Shown here: positions 1-8,311 of the stretch, piece after piece | How positions within the stretch are numbered: the stretch's first letter is position 1 | Layout: each line of letters opens with the position of its first letter | NCBI RefSeq assembly: GCF_034377285.1 | Contig: NZ_CP139715.1 | Span: 3,704,001 to 3,768,000 of the forward strand | DNA: 64,000 nucleotides | Reading direction: 5' to 3' | From: Thalassobaculum sp. OXR-137 | Lineage (GTDB): Bacteria > Pseudomonadota > Alphaproteobacteria > Thalassobaculales > Thalassobaculaceae | Made by a program: the position numbers and the translations under genes | Notes under the pieces: model-generated | Database searches by the model: none | Seen by the model: the letters and a program-made list of their open reading frames with translations, nothing else | What the model was told of the DNA's origin: nothing

Positions 1-173
1 GGCTGGTGACCGATGCCGGGGTGGCCGCCGTCCCGGTCTCCGCCTTCTATCTCGACCCGCAGAGCGCGCCGCGGAACTACATCCGTTTCTGCTTCGCCAA
101 GCAGGACCCGGTGCTCGACGGGGCGGTGGAGAAGCTGGGAACGTATTTGAAGGAGGTCGGCCTCGGCATTTAG
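1..173 (+). CDS. PLP-dependent aminotransferase, C-terminal fragment
   Basis: Only the last 56 residues are in the window, read in the frame starting at base 3 and ending at TAG 171-173. The fragment has the closing pattern of class I/II aminotransferases of the methionine/kynurenine type: a strand with PVSAFY, then an acidic-proline stretch, then NYIRFCFAK (the conserved R-F-x-F-x-K strand whose Arg usually binds the substrate carboxylate), then a terminal helix LDGAVEKLGTYL. The substrate cannot be assigned from this fragment. It is followed by a short gap and tRNA-His on the same strand. Confidence 0.75.
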   Translation, partial: LVTDAGVAAVPVSAFYLDPQSAPRNYIRFCFAKQDPVLDGAVEKLGTYLKEVGLGI

Positions 174-240
174 GTTGACGCCAGGGCGGGGCTGGAATAA
201 CAAACGCCTCCGCCGAGCCGAGATGGTTCGGCGCCCGGTG

Positions 241-317
<77 letters not shown>

Positions 318-335
318 ATTCCCTACACTGTCGGC

Positions 336-1799
336 ATGACATGGCCGACAGAGACGGGTCCGACGACGCGCGATACTCTGCTCTCCTGCGAGCAGATGGG
401 CGCCTGCGATCGGTTCACCATTGAAAAGAGAACGACCGGGTTCACCCTCATGCTCCGTGCGGGGCAGGGGGCGGCGCGCCGTATCCGCCGGGCCTTTCGG
501 CCGGGCCGGGTGCTGGTCGCCTGCGGACCGGGCAACAACGGCGGCGACGGGTTCGTCATCGCCCATGACCTGCGCGCTCATGGCTGGGAGGTCACGGTCG
601 CGCTGCTCGGCGCCCGCGACCGGCTGACAGGCGATGCGGCGGAAGCGGCGGCCTATTGGGACGGCCCGATCGAAATGCTGACGGCGGAGCGCGTCGAGTC
701 GGCCGAGATCTTCGTGGACGCGCTGTTCGGCGCCGGACTGACCCGCCCGGTCGAGGGCGTGGCCGCCGAGGTGCTGGACCGGGCCGCCACGCGGTCGGCG
801 GGCGGCGGGCTGACGGTCGTCGCCGTCGACGTGCCCAGCGGCGTGCACGGCGATACCGGCCAGGTCCTCGGCACGGCCTGTCCGGCCGACCTGACGGTCA
901 CCTTTCACTGTCTGAAACCCGGCCACCTGCTGCATCCGGGGGGCCGGCTGTGCGGCGGCATCCGGGTCGTCGATATCGGCATCGACCCGGCCGCTCCGGC
1001 GCTGACCGAGCCGGCGGCGCGGATGATCTCGCCGCGGCTTTGGGACGGGCTGCTGACCCCGGCGGGTCCGGACGATCACAAATACACTCGCGGCCACGTG
1101 CTGGTGCTGGCCGGCGCCATGCCCGGCGCGGCGCGGCTGGCCGCCCGCTCGGCCCGGCATATGGGGGCGGGGCTGGTGACGGTCTGCGCGCCCGAGGAGG
1201 CTGTCCCTCTGATCGCCGGCGATGCGCCAGGACTGATCGTGCAGGAGATCCCCTACGACCTGGAAGCCTTCGTGGCGGGCCGCAAGGTGGCGGCCATCGT
1301 CGTCGGGCCGGGTCTGGGACGGGGTGCCGATGCCAGACGGCTGGTGGAGGCTGCGATGGCCTGCGTCGTGCCGACGGTGTTGGATGCCGACGTGTTCTCG
1401 CTGTTCGCCGGCGGACGCCTGCCGCGTGGCGGGCCGGCGGTGCTGACGCCCCATGGTGGCGAGTTCTCGCGGCTCTTTGCCAAGCTGGACCCACGCCAGA
1501 TCGGCCGGATCGCGGCGGTCAGTCGGGCGGCGGCCAACTGCGGCCACACGGTTCTGCTCAAAGGGCCCGACAGCACGGTGGCGGCCCCGGACGGCCGCTG
1601 CGCGATCCTCGACGGCGCGCCGGCAACCCTGGCGACCGGCGGCACCGGAGACGTGCTGGCCGGCGCAATCGGCGCGTTGCTGGCGCGCGGCCTGCCGGGC
1701 TTCGAGGCGGCCTGCGCCGGTGCCTGGTTCCACCGCGAGGCGGCCCGCTGGCTGGGCGGGACGGCGCTGCTACCCGAGGATCTCGCCGACGCCCTTTGA
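336..1799 (+). CDS. nnr: Bifunctional NAD(P)H-hydrate epimerase / ADP-dependent NAD(P)H-hydrate dehydratase
   Basis: A 487-residue metabolite-repair enzyme. The N-terminal YjeF_N domain (about residues 1-215) epimerises R- and S-NAD(P)HX; the C-terminal ribokinase-like domain (about 225-487) dehydrates the S form back to NAD(P)H using ADP. The epimerase shows the GPGNNGGDGF loop and VDVPSGVHGDTG; the dehydratase shows LTPHGGEFSRLF and the anion-hole motif ATGGTGDVLAG near the end. The frame is open further upstream, but an earlier start at 273 would lie inside tRNA-His, so the ATG at 336 is chosen. Its 3' end overlaps the convergent cNMP-binding gene by 30 bp. Confidence 0.93.
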   Translation: MTWPTETGPTTRDTLLSCEQMGACDRFTIEKRTTGFTLMLRAGQGAARRIRRAFRPGRVLVACGPGNNGGDGFVIAHDLRAHGWEVTVALLGARDRLTGDAAEAAAYWDGPIEMLTAERVESAEIFVDALFGAGLTRPVEGVAAEVLDRAATRSAGGGLTVVAVDVPSGVHGDTGQVLGTACPADLTVTFHCLKPGHLLHPGGRLCGGIRVVDIGIDPAAPALTEPAARMISPRLWDGLLTPAGPDDHKYTRGHVLVLAGAMPGAARLAARSARHMGAGLVTVCAPEEAVPLIAGDAPGLIVQEIPYDLEAFVAGRKVAAIVVGPGLGRGADARRLVEAAMACVVPTVLDADVFSLFAGGRLPRGGPAVLTPHGGEFSRLFAKLDPRQIGRIAAVSRAAANCGHTVLLKGPDSTVAAPDGRCAILDGAPATLATGGTGDVLAGAIGALLARGLPGFEAACAGAWFHREAARWLGGTALLPEDLADAL

Positions 1800-2201
1800 G
1801 GGTCGCGGCGCATGCTCGATCTGCGGCTGGCCGAAGGCGATGTCCGTGGTCTTATCCAGCTTCCGCACCACGTGTTTCAGCAGCAGCTTCGTCAGGGTAT
1901 GGCTGGAGTCCATCACCGCCTCGATCTGGTCCGGCGCCACCTCCAGGGCGGTGACCGGCGAGATCGCGCGGGCGCCGCGGGTGTGCGTCGCCCCCTCGAT
2001 CACGGCCAACTCGCCGACGACCTCGCCCGGACCGAGCCGGGCCAGGGACACCGTACGGGCGCCGGCAATCTGATACACCTCGACCGTCCCGTCCTCGATG
2101 AGGAACAGACTGGTGGCGGCATCTCCTTGTTCGAACAGGCATTCGTTTGGCTCGAAGTAGTACTTCGAGACGGTCAGGCCTTCGCCCTGGTTGGATCGCA
2201 C
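1770..2201 (-). CDS. Stand-alone cyclic nucleotide-binding domain protein (copy 1)
   Basis: A 143-residue protein that is almost entirely one Crp/PKA-type cNMP-binding beta-roll. Visible elements are the opening strand YYFEPNECLFEQGD, the hydrophobic LFLIEDGTVEVY segment, and the phosphate-binding-cassette region GEVVGELAVIEGATHTRGAR, in which Gly-Glu-Leu and a later Arg are conserved. There is no helix-turn-helix and no kinase or channel part, so it is more likely a small ligand sensor that works through a partner. The start is GTG at 2201, preceded by AAGGAA. About 120 bp upstream on the same strand lies a clear paralogue. Which cyclic nucleotide binds, if any, cannot be told. Confidence 0.8.
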   Translation of the reverse strand: MRSNQGEGLTVSKYYFEPNECLFEQGDAATSLFLIEDGTVEVYQIAGARTVSLARLGPGEVVGELAVIEGATHTRGARAISPVTALEVAPDQIEAVMDSSHTLTKLLLKHVVRKLDKTTDIAFGQPQIEHAPRPSKGVGEILG

Positions 2202-2323
2202 CGCTGTGTTCCTAAGGTTAGAGCCCCTGGCCGGACTACGCGCTCAGCGAAGCCGGGTTCCCGGTGAGTATGCGTTTTAAATCCATCGGCTCCGCGCAGG
2301 GCTGCTCAGAACCCGAATGAGGA

Positions 2324-2716
2324 TCAGGCCGGACGCTTCGTATGCCCGAAGGCGACGTCGTTGGTGCGGTGCAGCTTGCGGACCACGCGCTTGAGGATCA
2401 TGCGGATCAGGGCGGGGCTTTCCGCCAGGCTCTGGTCGAGCTGACCGGGGTCGACCTTGAGGGCCGCCACGGGAGTTACGGCACGGACGCTGCGGGTGTG
2501 GGGTATGCCTTCGATCAATGCCAGCTCGCCGACGACATCGCCCTTACCCAGCCGGGCGACGGTGCTTACCCGCGCGCCCGAGGCGCGGAAGACCTCCACG
2601 ACGCCTTCCTCGATCAGAAAGATCCCGGTCGGCGGCTCTCCTTCAGAGAACAGGGTCTCGTTGGCCTCGTAAAAGACCTTCGCGACTTTCAGCCCGCTGT
2701 CTGTCTTCGCTGCCAC
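2324..2716 (-). CDS. Stand-alone cyclic nucleotide-binding domain protein (copy 2)
   Basis: A 130-residue paralogue of the gene at 1770-2201. The two share the scaffold KVFYEANETLFSEGE / YYFEPNECLFEQGD, the segment FLIEEGVVEVFRASGAR, the cassette GDVVGELALIEGIPHTRSVR, and a basic C-terminal helix ending in VVRKL...T.DVAFG. No DNA-binding domain is present. The start is GTG at 2716 with a strong Shine-Dalgarno GAGGAGG about six bases upstream. The pair looks like a tandem duplication; divergence between the copies, especially at their N- and C-termini, suggests different partners or ligands. Confidence 0.8.
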   Translation of the reverse strand: MAAKTDSGLKVAKVFYEANETLFSEGEPPTGIFLIEEGVVEVFRASGARVSTVARLGKGDVVGELALIEGIPHTRSVRAVTPVAALKVDPGQLDQSLAESPALIRMILKRVVRKLHRTNDVAFGHTKRPA

Positions 2717-2799
2717 CGCAGCCTCCTCTCGGGTCGGGACGCGACACGGTGTCCCACTACCTCAGATGTGGTCGCGGGGGCGCCCCGCTATGCGGCATT

Positions 2800-3321
2800 T
2801 CAGCCGGAGGCGTCGGCACCGCCCAGTTCCGCCAGGATGTCGTCGACGCACTGTTCAGGCGGCCGGGTGACGTCCACCGTGATCGCATCCTCGTCGCCGG
2901 AGGGTGGCTCCAGGGTTGCGATCTGGGAGGTCAGCAGGCTGGTCGGCATGTAGTGGTCGACCCGCTTCTCCATCCTGGCGCGGATCAGCGCCTCGTCGCC
3001 GGCCAGCCGGACAAGCCGCACGTCGGCGCGGTCGCCGACCAGGATCGCCCGGTAACGCCGCTTCAGAGCCGAGCAGGACACGACCATGCCGGTGCCCGCT
3101 GCCCGCCAGCGGTCGATATCGGCGGCGATGGCGGCCAGCCAGGGACCGCGGTCGGCGTCGTCCAGCGGCGTACCGGCCCGCATTTTCTCTACATTGGCCG
3201 GCGGATGGTAGCTGTCCCCCTCCGCATAGCCCCAGCCCAGCCGCTCGGCCAGCAGGGTGCCGATGGTGGTCTTGCCGACCCCGGACACACCCATCATGAC
3301 GACGACGATGGGGGCGCTCAT
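2800..3321 (-). CDS. gntK: Gluconokinase (thermoresistant GntK family)
   Basis: A 173-residue P-loop kinase that phosphorylates gluconate to 6-phosphogluconate. It shows the Walker A GVSGVGKTT (residues 11-19), the family signature EGDSYHPPANVEKM just after it, the CSALKRRYRAIL segment and the lid region EKRVDHYMPTSLL. The length is typical for the GntK family. Its ATG overlaps the TGA of the upstream 6-phosphogluconate dehydrogenase gene by four bases (ATGA), so the two are co-translated: the kinase makes the substrate that the dehydrogenase consumes. Confidence 0.94.
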   Translation of the reverse strand: MSAPIVVVMMGVSGVGKTTIGTLLAERLGWGYAEGDSYHPPANVEKMRAGTPLDDADRGPWLAAIAADIDRWRAAGTGMVVSCSALKRRYRAILVGDRADVRLVRLAGDEALIRARMEKRVDHYMPTSLLTSQIATLEPPSGDEDAITVDVTRPPEQCVDDILAELGGADASG

Positions 3322-4709
3322 GAGCCGCTCCAGTCCGCGTGGTGGTTGCCGGGTGCGTCGAGGCGCTCGAAGGTATGGGCGCCGAACTTGTCGCGCAGGC
3401 CCTGCAGGAAGTCGGCCGGCACCCGGGCGCGCACCATCCCGTCATGCCAGGACAGGGAAGAGGTGAGGGCAGGGACGGCGTAGCCGGCGCCGATGCCCGC
3501 CGCCGCCGTCCTGCGCAGACCGGGCAGGGTCTCGGCCAGCTCGGCACGCAGGGAGGGGGCGGCCAGCGGATGGGTGCCGGGTGCCAGACCGGCGAAGGCT
3601 TCGGCCAGCCGGTCGAGCAGCGGAGCGCGCAGGATACAGCCGGCCCGCCAAACCTTCGCGACCGCCACCGGGTCCACCTTCCAGCCGTCACGCGCATCGG
3701 CAGCGGCGATCAGGACGAAACCCTGGAGGAAGGAGAGCAGGGTGGCGGCGCGGAAGGCGGCCTCAAGATCGGCCGGGTCGATCTGCACCGCTTCCGGTGC
3801 CTTTGCCGCCAGTACCTGCCGCTCGTCGCGGGCGGCGGAGACGGCGCGGGCGAAGACGGCTTCGGCGATCGACGGAGCGGCCACGCCCAGGTCCAGCGCC
3901 GCAAGGGAGGCCCAGCGGCCGGTGCCCTTCTGGCCGGCGCGGTCGACCACCTTGTCCAGCAGCGGTGCGCCGTTGCTGTCGCGGGTGCGCACCACATCGG
4001 CGGCGATCTCCACCAGATACCCGCCGCCCGGGCCGCGGTTCCAGGTGGCGAAGGTCTCACCGATCCGGTCCACGTCCATCGACAGGCCATGACGCATCAG
4101 GTCGTAGGCCTCGGCCAGGGCCTGCATGACGGCGTATTCGATGCCGTTATGGACGGTCTTCACGAAATGTCCGGCGGCCCCGCCGCCAAGCCGGTCGCAG
4201 CACGGCGTGCCGTCGGCGGCCCGGGCCGCGACCGCCTGCAGGGTCGGCGCGACCCGGTCCCAGGCTGCGGCGTCGCCGCCGGCCATCAGCGCGGGCCCTC
4301 GGCGCGCGCCTTCCTCGCCGCCGGACACGCCGAGGCCGATCAGGTGGATGCCGTCCGCCGCCAGTGCCTCCTGACGCCGCGCGGTGTCGACGGCGTCGGT
4401 GTTGCCGCCGTCGACGATGACGTCTCCCGCCTCCAGATGCGGGCGCAGGGCCGCAATCACCGCGTCCACGGCGGCACCGGCGGTCACCATCAGCAGCACC
4501 GCCCGCGGACTGGCGAGCCGGCGCGCGAGATCCGCCGCGTCGTCGGCCCAGATGGTGCCGTCGGGCAGCTCGGCGCGCGCTCTGGCGGCGAGGGCGCCGT
4601 CGCGCTCCCACGCCACCAGGGGCACGGCGTGGTCGGCCAGGTTCAGCGCCAGGTTCCGGCCCATGGTGCCGAGGCCGATGATCCCCAGCGGGGCGATGTT
4701 CTGCGTCAT
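3318..4709 (-). CDS. gnd: 6-phosphogluconate dehydrogenase, decarboxylating
   Basis: A 463-residue pentose-phosphate enzyme that oxidises and decarboxylates 6-phosphogluconate to ribulose 5-phosphate with NADP. The Rossmann motif GLGTMGRNLALNLADH is at the N-terminus, DGGNTDAVDTARR follows, and the catalytic segment GHFVKTVHNGIEYAVMQ carries the conserved Lys, His and Asn. The C-terminal all-helical dimerisation domain is present. The frame stays open upstream to 5477, but that part is antisense to the oxidoreductase gene; the start is the ATG at 4709, a few bases after the stop of that gene. It overlaps gntK by four bases. Confidence 0.94.
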   Translation of the reverse strand: MTQNIAPLGIIGLGTMGRNLALNLADHAVPLVAWERDGALAARARAELPDGTIWADDAADLARRLASPRAVLLMVTAGAAVDAVIAALRPHLEAGDVIVDGGNTDAVDTARRQEALAADGIHLIGLGVSGGEEGARRGPALMAGGDAAAWDRVAPTLQAVAARAADGTPCCDRLGGGAAGHFVKTVHNGIEYAVMQALAEAYDLMRHGLSMDVDRIGETFATWNRGPGGGYLVEIAADVVRTRDSNGAPLLDKVVDRAGQKGTGRWASLAALDLGVAAPSIAEAVFARAVSAARDERQVLAAKAPEAVQIDPADLEAAFRAATLLSFLQGFVLIAAADARDGWKVDPVAVAKVWRAGCILRAPLLDRLAEAFAGLAPGTHPLAAPSLRAELAETLPGLRRTAAAGIGAGYAVPALTSSLSWHDGMVRARVPADFLQGLRDKFGAHTFERLDAPGNHHADWSGS

Positions 4710-4717
4710 GACCGTTC

Positions 4718-6016
4718 CTATCCCAGGCTCTCGCGCCAAGCGTCGCGGGCCTGATATCCCCAATAGACCATCTGGGCGTACCAGGCGCCGATCGGTCCGC
4801 CCACCGGGGTGAGGCCGAAAGGCTTGAACAGCTCCCAGCGGTCGTCGCCCTCGGCGATGGCGGAGGCGACCAGCTCGCCGCCCATGGTGGTCGTCGCCAT
4901 GCCGTGGCCGCCATAGCCCTGGCTGTACCACACGCCGGGGCGCAGGCGGCCGATCTGCGGCATCTTGTGGGCGGCATAGCCCATGGTGCCGGGCCAGGCG
5001 ACCTCTGCCTTCAGGTCGGAGAGCTGCGGATACACCTTCTTCAGGTCGGCCATCATGATGTCGGAGAGATGGGACGGGTTGGTCCAGCGGCTGATCCGTC
5101 CGCCCCACAGGATCCGGGTGTCGGGCAGGGGCCGGTAGTAGTCGCTGGCGAAGCGGGTGTCGCCGACCCCGTTGGGCAGGCCCATGACCTCGGTCAGGCG
5201 GTCGCCGACCGGCTCGGTCAGCACCACATAGGTGCCGATCGGCAGGGTCGCCGCCGACAGGCGCGGCACCAGTCCCTCGATATAGCCCGAGCAGCAGACG
5301 ACCACCTGCTCGGCCCGGATCGTGCCGGTGGCGGTGTGGACCAGCTTCGGGTCGCGGCCGAGTTCGATCAGGGTCGCCGGCGTGTTCTCGAAGATCCGCG
5401 CGCCGGCATTGGCCGCCAGCCGCGCGTTGCCACGGGTGAAGTTCAGCGAGTGGAAGGTAAAGCCCTTGGGCCGCCACATCCCCTCGTAGTAGCGCGGGCT
5501 GCGCCAGATCGAGCGGACCTTCGCGCGGTCCCAGACCTCGATATTCGCGCCGACCAGTTCGTTCATCCAGTCGGCCTCGCGCTTCACGCCGTCCGGATCG
5601 TCGAACCAGGAACAGGTGACGCGGCCGTCGACGATCGGCGCCACGCCGCCGGCGATGGCATCGGCCCGCTTGCGCACAAGGGCGACACCCATCTCGCTCA
5701 GTTTGTAGAGCCGCAGGGCGTGTTCCTTGCCGACCCGCGAGATCAGCGCGCTCAGACCCCGTGAGAAGCCGGCGCCGACGAAGCCGCCGTTGCGCCCGGA
5801 CGCGCCCCAGCCGATCCGCCGCGCCTCGACCAGCGCGACCGATTTGCCGCGCTCGGCGAGGCCCAGGGCGGTGGAGACGCCCGCCATGCCGCCGCCGACG
5901 ACGCAGACCTCGACGTCCAGGTCGCCGTCCAGCGCGGGGAAGGGCGGACCGTCATCGCGTGTCCGGCTGTAGTAGCTGTCGATATACCCGTCGAGCCCGG
6001 TGCTGTTCGATTGCAT
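4718..6016 (-). CDS. FAD-dependent oxidoreductase of the DAO/PuuB type
   Basis: A 432-residue flavoprotein. The dinucleotide-binding motif VCVVGGGMAGVSTALGLAERG lies near residues 36-56, followed by ARRIGWGASGRNGGFV, the FAD-proximal signature shared by gamma-glutamylputrescine oxidase (PuuB) and related amine oxidases, and by a C-terminal GYGGHGMATTTMGGELVA. The family usually oxidises a secondary or primary amine to an imine with release of hydrogen peroxide; the exact substrate is not visible. It lies eight bases upstream of gnd, probably as the first gene of a puuB-like / gnd / gntK transcript, an unusual mixture of amine oxidation and gluconate metabolism. Confidence 0.82.
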   Translation of the reverse strand: MQSNSTGLDGYIDSYYSRTRDDGPPFPALDGDLDVEVCVVGGGMAGVSTALGLAERGKSVALVEARRIGWGASGRNGGFVGAGFSRGLSALISRVGKEHALRLYKLSEMGVALVRKRADAIAGGVAPIVDGRVTCSWFDDPDGVKREADWMNELVGANIEVWDRAKVRSIWRSPRYYEGMWRPKGFTFHSLNFTRGNARLAANAGARIFENTPATLIELGRDPKLVHTATGTIRAEQVVVCCSGYIEGLVPRLSAATLPIGTYVVLTEPVGDRLTEVMGLPNGVGDTRFASDYYRPLPDTRILWGGRISRWTNPSHLSDIMMADLKKVYPQLSDLKAEVAWPGTMGYAAHKMPQIGRLRPGVWYSQGYGGHGMATTTMGGELVASAIAEGDDRWELFKPFGLTPVGGPIGAWYAQMVYWGYQARDAWRESLG

Positions 6017-6085
6017 GCGTCCTCCCTGCCTTGCCGGCGGAGTTTAGCGGGGAGCGGGCGCGTGATGAACGATGGAGAATGCCGG

Positions 6086-8155
6086 TCAGGCGCGGCGGAT
6101 GGCGGGATCGGCGGATCCGGCCGACAGGGCCTCGGCCGCCGCCGGGTCCAGGGGCGCGCCGAAGATCGCGCCGGACGCCGTGGTGCATCCGCAGTCCCGC
6201 AGAAACGCGAGCTCCTCGGCCGTCTGCACCCCCTCGGCGCCGACGGTGCGGCCGAGCGCCTGGGCGAAGGCGATGGCGGCGGAGACGCTCTCGTCCAGCG
6301 GGCCGAGGGTGCGGGTGGACAGGATCACGTGGCCGAACGGCTGGCGCGCCAGGGCCAGCATCGGGTTGCCGCCCGCCCCGAATCCGGTGAGGCCCAGATC
6401 GACCCCGAGGCCGGCGAGCGCCGCCAGCACGTCCGCTGCCGAGTCAGGATCGGCGCCGAGGGCTGTCTCGCCGATGGTCAGTTGCAGGGTTCCGGCCGGC
6501 AGGCGGCTGCGCTCCAGCACCTCGCCCACGATGTCGACCAGATCGGGCTGAAGCAGCATGTCGGGCGTGAGAGGCACGGATATCCGAGGGCTCCGCGCCC
6601 AGCCGGCAGCCACGTGGCAGCTATCCCGGAGCAGTCTTTCGCACAGGTCGATTGCCAGACCCTCGGCCGCCGCCGCCAGTGCGGCATCCGGCGGTCGCTC
6701 CGAGAACGGTGCGCCCAGCAAGGGGCGGCCGAGACTGTCGAACAGGCAGGCCTGGAAGCCGGCGAGCTCCTGATCGGCGAGAGACCGCATCGGCAGCAGG
6801 CGCAGGTACAGTCGGTCGTGTTCCAGGTCCCGGCGCAGCGCCCGGGCCGCCTCCCGGCGGGCTTCGAAAAAGCTGTCGATGTCCCGGCTGCCGCGCGCCA
6901 TCGGCGCCACCGGCGCGCGCGACTGGACACGCAGCCCGTGCTCCGCCGCCTGCAACAGCGTATCGGCGTCGTTGCCGGTATCCGGATAGACGGCCAGGCC
7001 TGCCCGGCACTTCGGCATAACGGTCGTGCCGGCAGCGTTGAGCGACCGTCCGCCACGGGCCACCAGCCGGGCCGCTTCGCCCTCGAAGGCGGCGGCGTCC
7101 TCGGGATTGGGTACGACCAGCGCGAATGTCGTATCGTCGAACCGCGACAGGACGCAGGTCTCCGGCACCAACCCTCCGAGGCGGATCGCCAGCCGTCGGA
7201 TCACGCTGTCCCGCACGACCGAGCCGAACTCGATGCCGAAATCCGCCAGGTTGGCGACCCGCAGAAGTACCAGGCCGACCCGGCGGCCGTCGCGCTTCGC
7301 GCCGCGGATCTGCGCGCTCAGGATCTGCTGGAGGGCGCCTCGATTGGGAAGGCCGGTCATCTCGTCCAGCAGCGACAGCCGCTCGAGGCGCTCCTCGGCG
7401 GCGGTGGCATGGGTCACGTCGATGCCGACGGTAAGCACCCGCTGCACGCGCCCCTTGGCGTCGTGCATGGCCGCCCGCGTGGTCATGAAGGTCCGCGTTC
7501 GTCCGTCGGCGTCGATCAGCTTTTCCGGACCGAGTTGGGAGATGGCTGCACCCGTGGCGATCCGCCGGTCGGCGGTGTCGATCGGCCTGCCGGCTTCCGG
7601 TCCGAGCAGGTCGACGGCCGATCGGCCGACCGCATCCTGCGGGTCGATGCCGAACACATCGCCCTGGTAGGCGTTGACGAATTCATAGGTCCCGTCCGGC
7701 GTCTTGGCGCTGACCATGGCCGGCATGCCGCTCAGCACGGCGTCTAGCAGGGCACGGGAGTCCCGGGCCATCCGGTCGGCCTGCAGCCGGTCCGTGGCGT
7801 CGAGCAGGGCGAAGACACAGACGATATCGTCGCCGAGGCGATGGGCGCTGGCCTGAATGTCGACGGTAAAGGCCGTGGCGTCGCGGCGCAGGGCGCGCCG
7901 ACGGGTGGCGCCGATGGCGATCTCGGGCGCGTCCGGATCGCCGCCGAGCTTGAAGGTGATCCCAGGGATGACCGCGGCGATGGGCCGGTCCAGCAGCTCC
8001 ACCTCGGACAGCCCGAGCACGTCGCGGGTGTGCTGGGTCGTCATCACGATGCGGCCTGCGCGATCCGTGGCGACGATGAGCAGGGGGAAGGCCCCGATCA
8101 CCCGTTCCAGCGTCCGAATCGTGTCGTAGAGCGACGCGAGCGTAAGCCCTGTCAT
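6086..8155 (-). CDS. PAS-PAS-GGDEF-EAL protein with both catalytic domains degenerate
   Basis: A 689-residue protein without an obvious membrane segment. Two PAS-type sensor regions (about residues 10-120 and 130-255) precede a GGDEF-like domain introduced by the usual LLDEMTGLPNRGAL and an EAL-like domain. The GGDEF signature is replaced by RFDDTTFAL, so diguanylate cyclase activity is unlikely. In the EAL domain the E-A-L position reads GFQACL, the DDFG motif reads LTGFGAGG, and the catalytic-lysine strand reads VILSTR, so phosphodiesterase activity is also unlikely. It may act as a c-di-GMP receptor or scaffold. The frame runs on to 8464, but the ATG at 8155 follows an AT-rich divergent promoter region and begins right at the PAS-preceding helix. 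Confidence 0.85.
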   Translation of the reverse strand: MTGLTLASLYDTIRTLERVIGAFPLLIVATDRAGRIVMTTQHTRDVLGLSEVELLDRPIAAVIPGITFKLGGDPDAPEIAIGATRRRALRRDATAFTVDIQASAHRLGDDIVCVFALLDATDRLQADRMARDSRALLDAVLSGMPAMVSAKTPDGTYEFVNAYQGDVFGIDPQDAVGRSAVDLLGPEAGRPIDTADRRIATGAAISQLGPEKLIDADGRTRTFMTTRAAMHDAKGRVQRVLTVGIDVTHATAAEERLERLSLLDEMTGLPNRGALQQILSAQIRGAKRDGRRVGLVLLRVANLADFGIEFGSVVRDSVIRRLAIRLGGLVPETCVLSRFDDTTFALVVPNPEDAAAFEGEAARLVARGGRSLNAAGTTVMPKCRAGLAVYPDTGNDADTLLQAAEHGLRVQSRAPVAPMARGSRDIDSFFEARREAARALRRDLEHDRLYLRLLPMRSLADQELAGFQACLFDSLGRPLLGAPFSERPPDAALAAAAEGLAIDLCERLLRDSCHVAAGWARSPRISVPLTPDMLLQPDLVDIVGEVLERSRLPAGTLQLTIGETALGADPDSAADVLAALAGLGVDLGLTGFGAGGNPMLALARQPFGHVILSTRTLGPLDESVSAAIAFAQALGRTVGAEGVQTAEELAFLRDCGCTTASGAIFGAPLDPAAAEALSAGSADPAIRRA

Positions 8156-8311
8156 CCGACGTCCAACCAGATAATTAGATTCCGTGCCGACCGTCAGGCT
8201 CCCATTTTGCTTTAAGAATAGCAATTGATTTCGGTATTTCAGTTCTAGATACTGAATAGGGAAGGCCGTTTGGCCTGGGGTGCTTTCTGCAGAACGCATG
8301 GAGCTGTCCAC
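8156..8311. promoter_or_regulatory. Divergent AT-rich promoter region between the GGDEF-EAL and pentapeptide genes
   Basis: Bases about 8170-8260 are far richer in A+T than the neighbouring genes (for example ATAATTAGATT, TTTGCTTTAAGAATAG and TTTCAGTTCTAGATACTG) and separate two divergent genes. Promoters for both probably lie here. No unambiguous -35/-10 pair could be assigned by eye. Confidence 0.5.
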
